Source of the DNA: Cellulomonas sp. SG140
GTDB lineage: Bacteria; Actinomycetota; Actinomycetes; Actinomycetales; Cellulomonadaceae
Assembly: GCF_025770785.1 (NCBI RefSeq)
Contig: NZ_JANZLA010000006.1
Span: forward strand, 186,001 to 250,000
Length of the DNA: 64,000 nucleotides
Direction of reading: 5' to 3'
The position numbers were made by a program, and so were the translations under genes. Shown here one piece after another: positions 59,915 through 64,000 of the stretch. The stretch's first letter is position 1; each line of letters opens with the position of its first letter. The notes below the pieces were generated by a model. The model did not search any database. It saw nothing but the letters and a program-made list of their open reading frames with translations, and was not told where the DNA came from.

Positions 59915-61348
59915 ATGACCAGCTCAGTCGCAGCGTCGCGACCGGCGCCCGACCCGACCAGCTCCGGTTCGCGCCGGCCCCGCGACAAGACGCACGTCCT
60001 CTACCTCGCCGTGATCGTCGCGGTGGCGCTCGGCATCGCCGTCGGCTTCGCGTTCCCGGGCAAGGACGGGTTCGCGGTCAAGCTGCAGCCGCTCGGCACC
60101 GGTTTCGTCAGCCTGATCAAGATGATGATCACCCCGATCATCTTCGTCACGATCGTCACGGGCATCGGCTCGGTCCGGAAGGCCGCCAGCGTCGGCAAGG
60201 TCGGCGGCCTCGCGCTCGGCTACTTCCTGGTGATGTCGACCTTCGCCCTGGCGATCGGGCTCGTCGTGGGCAACCTGGTCAAGCCCGGTGCCGGGCTCAA
60301 CCTGACGCCCGCGGTCGCCAAGGCGGGACAGGCCCAGGCGGGCGCCGGGGGTGAGAGCACCACCCAGTTCCTGCTCGGCCTGATCCCCAAGACGCTGATC
60401 TCGGCGCTGACCGAGGGCCAGGTGCTGCAGACGCTCGTCGTGGCGCTGCTCGTGGGCTTCGCCGTGCAGTCGATGGGCGCGCGGGGCGTGCCGGTGCTGC
60501 ACGCCTTCAGCAGCATCCAGAAGGTCGTCTTCAAGGTGCTGGCGATGATCATGTGGGTCGCGCCGGTCGGTGCGTTCGGCGCGATCGCCGCCGTTGTCGG
60601 TGCCACCGGCGTCAACGCCCTGGTCAGCCTCGGCAAGGTCATGCTCGGCTTCTACGTGACCTGCGCGCTGTTCGTGGTGATCGTGCTCGGCACGATCCTG
60701 CGCGTCGTCGCCGGCGTCTCGATCCTGCGGCTGCTGAAGTACCTCGGCCGGGAGTTCCTCATCATCGTCTCCACGTCCTCCTCGGAGAGCGCGCTGCCGC
60801 GGCTGATCGGCAAGATGGAGCACCTCGGCGTCTCCCGCCCCGTGGTCGGCGTCGTGGTGCCGACCGGCTACTCCTTCAACCTGGACGGCACGGCGATCTA
60901 CCTGACGATGGCCTCGCTCTTCGTCGCGGAGGCACTGCACAAGCCGTTCGCCCTGGGCGAGCAGATCTCGCTCCTGGTGTTCATGATCATCGCGTCCAAG
61001 GGAGCCGCGGGCGTCTCCGGCGCGGGCCTGGCCACGCTCGCCGGTGGGTTGCAGTCCTACCGGCCGGACCTGGTCGACGGCGTCGGCATGATCGTCGGCA
61101 TCGACCGGTTCATGAGCGAGGCCCGTGCGGTGACCAACTTCGCCGGCAACGCGGTCGCGACGGTCGTCGTCGGCAGCTGGACGGGTGAGTTCGACAGGGT
61201 GCAGGCCGAGCGGGTGCTCAGCGGTCGGGACCCGTTCGACGAGGCCGCGTTCTCCTCCGGCAGCGAGCTGGAGGGTGGCGCCTGGGACGAGCCCACGGCC
61301 GAGGCCCATGCCCCGGTGGCGCAGCCGGTGGCGGCCGCCAGCCTCTGA
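59915..61348 (+). CDS. dctA: C4-dicarboxylate:cation symporter DctA
   Basis: Imports succinate, fumarate, malate or related acids. The 477-residue protein has the DAACS family fold: LIKMMITPIIFVTIVTGIGS, the reentrant-loop serine motif STSSSESALPRLIGKME, TGYSFNLDGTAIYLTMASLFVA and ASKGAAGVSGAG. ATG 59915 has GGAGG 6 nt away; the ATG just before it (59912) is only 3 nt away. The C-terminal ~50 residues are acidic and probably cytoplasmic. A strong terminator follows. Confidence 0.94.
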   Translation: MTSSVAASRPAPDPTSSGSRRPRDKTHVLYLAVIVAVALGIAVGFAFPGKDGFAVKLQPLGTGFVSLIKMMITPIIFVTIVTGIGSVRKAASVGKVGGLALGYFLVMSTFALAIGLVVGNLVKPGAGLNLTPAVAKAGQAQAGAGGESTTQFLLGLIPKTLISALTEGQVLQTLVVALLVGFAVQSMGARGVPVLHAFSSIQKVVFKVLAMIMWVAPVGAFGAIAAVVGATGVNALVSLGKVMLGFYVTCALFVVIVLGTILRVVAGVSILRLLKYLGREFLIIVSTSSSESALPRLIGKMEHLGVSRPVVGVVVPTGYSFNLDGTAIYLTMASLFVAEALHKPFALGEQISLLVFMIIASKGAAGVSGAGLATLAGGLQSYRPDLVDGVGMIVGIDRFMSEARAVTNFAGNAVATVVVGSWTGEFDRVQAERVLSGRDPFDEAAFSSGSELEGGAWDEPTAEAHAPVAQPVAAASL

Positions 61349-61362
61349 CCGAGCGGGTGGCA

Positions 61363-61401
61363 TCGAAGGACCGGCGCCGACCCCCGGCGCCGGTCCTTCG
61401 A
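61363..61401. terminator. Bidirectional terminator between dctA and ispE
   Basis: A perfect 16-bp inverted repeat (61363-61378 with 61386-61401) and a 7-nt loop GACCCCC occupy the 72-bp gap between two convergent genes. This is the longest uninterrupted stem found in the window. Confidence 0.85.
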
Positions 61402-61420
61402 ACCGCCTGCTCGGAGCCGC

Positions 61421-62359
61421 CTACTCGGAGCCGACCACCCGGGCGCCCGGCACGGGGCCCATCGCCGTCAGCACCCGGTCGGCCACACCGGCGGCCGTGA
61501 ACGCCGCCGCGATCACCAGCGCGTGCTGCCGGCTGCGGGCCAGCGCCGCCACCGTCGGGCCGGAGCCGGACACCACGACACCCAGCGCACCGGCGTCCTG
61601 CGCCACCGCGAGCGGCTCCGCCAGGTCCGGCGCGAGCTCCAGCGCCGCCGGCTCGAGGTCGTTGTGCAGCGCGGCGCCGAGCGCCGAGGGGTCGCCCGCC
61701 CGCAGCGCCTGCATCAGCGGCACGTCCGCCGCGGCGTCCGCGGCGTGCGGCACGCCGCGGTTGAGCTCGTCGAACGCCGCGAACACCTCGGGCGTCGACA
61801 GGCCGCGGTCGCGGACGGCGAACGCCCAGTGGAACTCCCCGCGGCTCATCGCCGGCGTGAGCAGGTGGCCGCGACCGGAGCCGACGGCGGTGTGGCCGGT
61901 CAGCACGAACGGCACGTCGGAGCCGAGCTGGGCCGCGAGGTCCAGCAGCTCGTCGCGACTCAGACCGGTGCCCCACAGGGCGTCGCACGCCACCAGGGCG
62001 GCGGCCGCATCGGCCGAGCCGCCCGCCATGCCGCCGGCCACCGGCACGCCCTTGACCAGGTGCAGGTGCACCCCGTCGGTCACGCCGACCCGCTCGGCGA
62101 GCAGCCGGGCCGCCTTCGCCGCGAGGTTCGAGCCGTCCGTCGGGACCGCCTCGGCCTGCAGCCCCGACGCCGTGATCACCATGCCGTCCGCCGGGACGGC
62201 GACGACCTCCTCGTACACGGAGACCGCCTGGAACACCGTGACGAGCGGGTGGTAGCCGGTGTGGTCCCGTGGTCCGACGCGGAGCGAGAGGTTGACCTTC
62301 CCCGGCGCCCGGACCCGGACCTCCCGCGAGGGCAGCGGGTCCACGGGGGTCAAGGTCAC
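61421..62359 (-). CDS. ispE: 4-diphosphocytidyl-2-C-methyl-D-erythritol kinase
   Basis: GHMP kinase of the MEP isoprenoid pathway, which supplies undecaprenyl carriers. The 312-residue protein has [30 protein letters not shown], the ATP loop [17 protein letters not shown] and [13 protein letters not shown]. The GTG at 62359 overlaps the rsmA stop by 4 nt, the conserved actinobacterial arrangement. Confidence 0.96.
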   Translation of the reverse strand: MTLTPVDPLPSREVRVRAPGKVNLSLRVGPRDHTGYHPLVTVFQAVSVYEEVVAVPADGMVITASGLQAEAVPTDGSNLAAKAARLLAERVGVTDGVHLHLVKGVPVAGGMAGGSADAAAALVACDALWGTGLSRDELLDLAAQLGSDVPFVLTGHTAVGSGRGHLLTPAMSRGEFHWAFAVRDRGLSTPEVFAAFDELNRGVPHAADAAADVPLMQALRAGDPSALGAALHNDLEPAALELAPDLAEPLAVAQDAGALGVVVSGSGPTVAALARSRQHALVIAAAFTAAGVADRVLTAMGPVPGARVVGSE

Positions 62360-63345
62360 GTGCCCACTGTGCCAGGTCCGTCGGGTGCTGCCTCGACGAG
62401 CCGGGCGGCGATCCGAGCGAACCCGGCGATGTCGACGTCCTCGCCGCGCGCCGTCGGCGCCACCCCGGCGGCCGTCAGCACCACCTCGGCGGCGGACGAC
62501 GAGCCCGCGAGGCCGGCGAGGGCGGACCGCAGCATCTTGCGGCGCTGGGCGAAGGCGGCGTCGACCACGGTGAAGACGGCGGAGCGGTCGACGGCGGCCG
62601 GCGGGGCGCCACGGCGGTCGAGGCGGACCAGTGCCGAGTCGACGTTGGGCACCGGCCAGAACACGGCGCGGCCGACCGTGGCGGTGCGCCGGGCGGTCGC
62701 ATACCAGGCGACCTTGGCCGACGGGACGCCGTACGTGCGGCTCCCCGGCGGCGCCGCCAGCCTGTCGGCCACCTCCGCCTGCACCATCACCAGCGCCCGC
62801 TGCAGGCTGTCGAACCGTTCCAGGAACGTCAGCAGCACGGGCACCGACACGTTGTACGGCAGGTTGGCGACCAGGGCGGTCGGTGCCGGACCCGGCAGCT
62901 GCTCCACCCGCAGGGCGTCCGCGGTGACGACCGTGAGCCGGTCGCGGCCGGCGGCGTCGCGCAGGACGGTGACGGGCGCGTCCCCGTCCGCGGCCGGCCC
63001 CCGCTCCGCCACCGGCTCCGGGTCTGGCTCGGGCTCGGGCTCCACGAGGCTCAGCCCCGGCACGTGCCGCGCGACGGTGCTCGGCAGGAGCCGCGCCAGG
63101 ACGGGGTCAATCTCGACGGCGACCACGTCGGCACCCGCCTCGAGCAGCCCGAGGGTCAGCGAGCCGAGGCCGGGACCCACCTCGACCACCCGCTCACCGG
63201 CGACCACGTCGGCCTGGCGCACGATCTTGCGGACGGTGCCGCCGTCGAGGACGAAGTTCTGTCCCAGCGTCTTGGTGGGACGCACACCGGCCTGGTCCGC
63301 CAGCTCACGGATCTCCGCTGGTCCGAGCAGGGGGCCGGTGTGCAC
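62356..63345 (-). CDS. rsmA: 16S rRNA dimethyladenosine transferase (KsgA)
   Basis: Dimethylates two adjacent adenines near the 3' end of 16S rRNA. The 329-residue protein has [37 protein letters not shown] (SAM loop), VVAVEIDP and [11 protein letters not shown]. It is longer than the common ~270-290 residues because of a ~30-residue acidic/Pro insert ([16 protein letters not shown], residues ~101-125) between strands of the Rossmann fold. GTG 63345 gives the start [15 protein letters not shown]. Confidence 0.95.
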   Translation of the reverse strand: MHTGPLLGPAEIRELADQAGVRPTKTLGQNFVLDGGTVRKIVRQADVVAGERVVEVGPGLGSLTLGLLEAGADVVAVEIDPVLARLLPSTVARHVPGLSLVEPEPEPDPEPVAERGPAADGDAPVTVLRDAAGRDRLTVVTADALRVEQLPGPAPTALVANLPYNVSVPVLLTFLERFDSLQRALVMVQAEVADRLAAPPGSRTYGVPSAKVAWYATARRTATVGRAVFWPVPNVDSALVRLDRRGAPPAAVDRSAVFTVVDAAFAQRRKMLRSALAGLAGSSSAAEVVLTAAGVAPTARGEDVDIAGFARIAARLVEAAPDGPGTVGT

Positions 63346-63381
63346 GGCTGCGAGCCTAACCAGCCGCCGACAGCAGGCACG

Positions 63382-63418
63382 ACGACGCCCGGGGCGCGCG
63401 TGGCACCCCGGGCGTCGT
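63382..63418 (-). terminator. rpf terminator hairpin
   Basis: ACGACGCCCGGGG (63382-63394) pairs perfectly with CCCCGGGCGTCGT (63406-63418) around an 11-nt loop. It lies 10 bp past the rpf stop, before rsmA. Confidence 0.75.
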
Positions 63419-63427
63419 GGTCAACCG

Positions 63428-64000
63428 TCAGCTGAACAGGTTCTTGCCGCAGACGGGCCACTGACCGGCACCGGACCGGTCGTACAGCGCCTGGGCGCGC
63501 GCCGTCTGCTCGGCCGCCGACGCCTGGGACGGGAGGCCGGAGCCGCCCATCGCCTGCCACGTCGACACCGAGAACTGGTACAGCCCGTAGTACAGGCCGT
63601 TCGACGACACGGCGTCGACGCGACCGCCGGACTCGCACTGCGCCAGCGCGGCCCAGTTCAGCGAGCCGGACGTGGCGCTGGCCGCAGCCGGGGCCGACGC
63701 CGGCGCGGCGGGCGCGGGCTTCGGGGCCGCGACGGGCTTCGCCTTGGTGCCGACCGCCACGACCTCGTTCACCGGGGCGGTGGTCACGTCGTTCGAGACG
63801 TGCTCCCGCGCCGTCTCCACACCGTCGACGGTGGTCACGCGGTCGACGATCGTCCGCACCCCGACCACGCCGGCCGTGGTGACCGTCCGCTTGCCGGTGT
63901 ACTGCGTCGGGTCGTCCACCGTGCTCGAGGTGAACGGCTCCTCGCTCGTCGTGGTCACGTCCTGCACGACCACCCGGTGCACCACCACCTGCACGCGACC
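63428..64000 (-). CDS. rpf: Resuscitation-promoting factor with G5 domain (5' part outside the window)
   Basis: The C-terminal 190 residues of an RpfB-like secreted muralytic enzyme. The visible part starts inside a G5 domain (VDDPTQYTGKRTVTTAGVVGVRTIVDRVTTVDGVETARE), continues with an Ala/Pro/Lys linker, and ends with the Rpf transglycosylase-like domain: LNWAALAQCESGGRVDAVSSNGLYYGLYQFSVSTWQAMGG, with the catalytic Glu in CESGG and the second Cys near the end (WPVCGKN). The true start lies beyond 64000. Gene order rpf-rsmA-ispE is conserved in actinobacteria. Confidence 0.95.
   Translation of the reverse strand, partial: GRVQVVVHRVVVQDVTTTSEEPFTSSTVDDPTQYTGKRTVTTAGVVGVRTIVDRVTTVDGVETAREHVSNDVTTAPVNEVVAVGTKAKPVAAPKPAPAAPASAPAAASATSGSLNWAALAQCESGGRVDAVSSNGLYYGLYQFSVSTWQAMGGSGLPSQASAAEQTARAQALYDRSGAGQWPVCGKNLFS

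Overview
The window is chromosomal DNA from a very GC-rich Gram-positive actinobacterium. Secreted proteins with long Thr/Pro linkers, a G5-domain resuscitation-promoting factor and the housekeeping gene order point to the Cellulomonas group; that genus-level call is an inference. No phage, transposase, integrase, plasmid or CRISPR signature was seen.

Two blocks hold the conserved actinobacterial order rpf-rsmA-ispE ... tRNA/TetR ... glmU-prs-rplY-pth ... mfd. The right block (41-64 kb) carries a 5'-truncated rpf, rsmA, ispE, an inserted C4-dicarboxylate module (dctA with a divergent sensor kinase/response regulator), an ABC-F ATPase, MarR and TetR regulators, tRNA-Gln(UUG), a gene of unknown function, the threonine-degrading pair tdh-kbl, an MFS transporter behind a TPP riboswitch, a glycosyltransferase, a PIG-L deacetylase, a PQQ-repeat membrane protein, then glmU-prs, rplY and pth. 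The left edge (1-1.9 kb) is the 5' part of mfd.

Between pth and mfd lies about 39 kb of accessory DNA. At 2.2-5.1 kb is a gluconate locus (gntP-gntK divergent from gntR) with three operator-like palindromes between the arms. From 5 to 41 kb is an exopolysaccharide (Wzx/Wzy-type) island. It contains a polyprenyl glycosylphosphotransferase that would prime synthesis, an eight-gene operon (33.7 to 24.7 kb, mostly with 1-4 nt gene overlaps) for nucleotide-amino-sugar synthesis, glycosyl transfer and flipping, a Wzy-like polymerase with two Wzz-like co-polymerases, further glycosyltransferases and acetyltransferases, a NodB-type deacetylase, three large secreted proteins (two beta-helix proteins and a 1568-residue protein with four DUF4082 modules), and an unexplained lipoprotein-MFS-beta-propeller-beta-propeller operon.

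Most promoter regions in the island contain one or more GGGTGA/TCACCC elements, often as inverted pairs, and I did not see these in the housekeeping intergenic regions. They may mark a shared regulon. The other notable non-coding element is a foldable three-way-junction RNA in the roughly 210-nt leader of rplY.

All start positions are judged by eye from ribosome-binding sites and homology memory. No database search was run.
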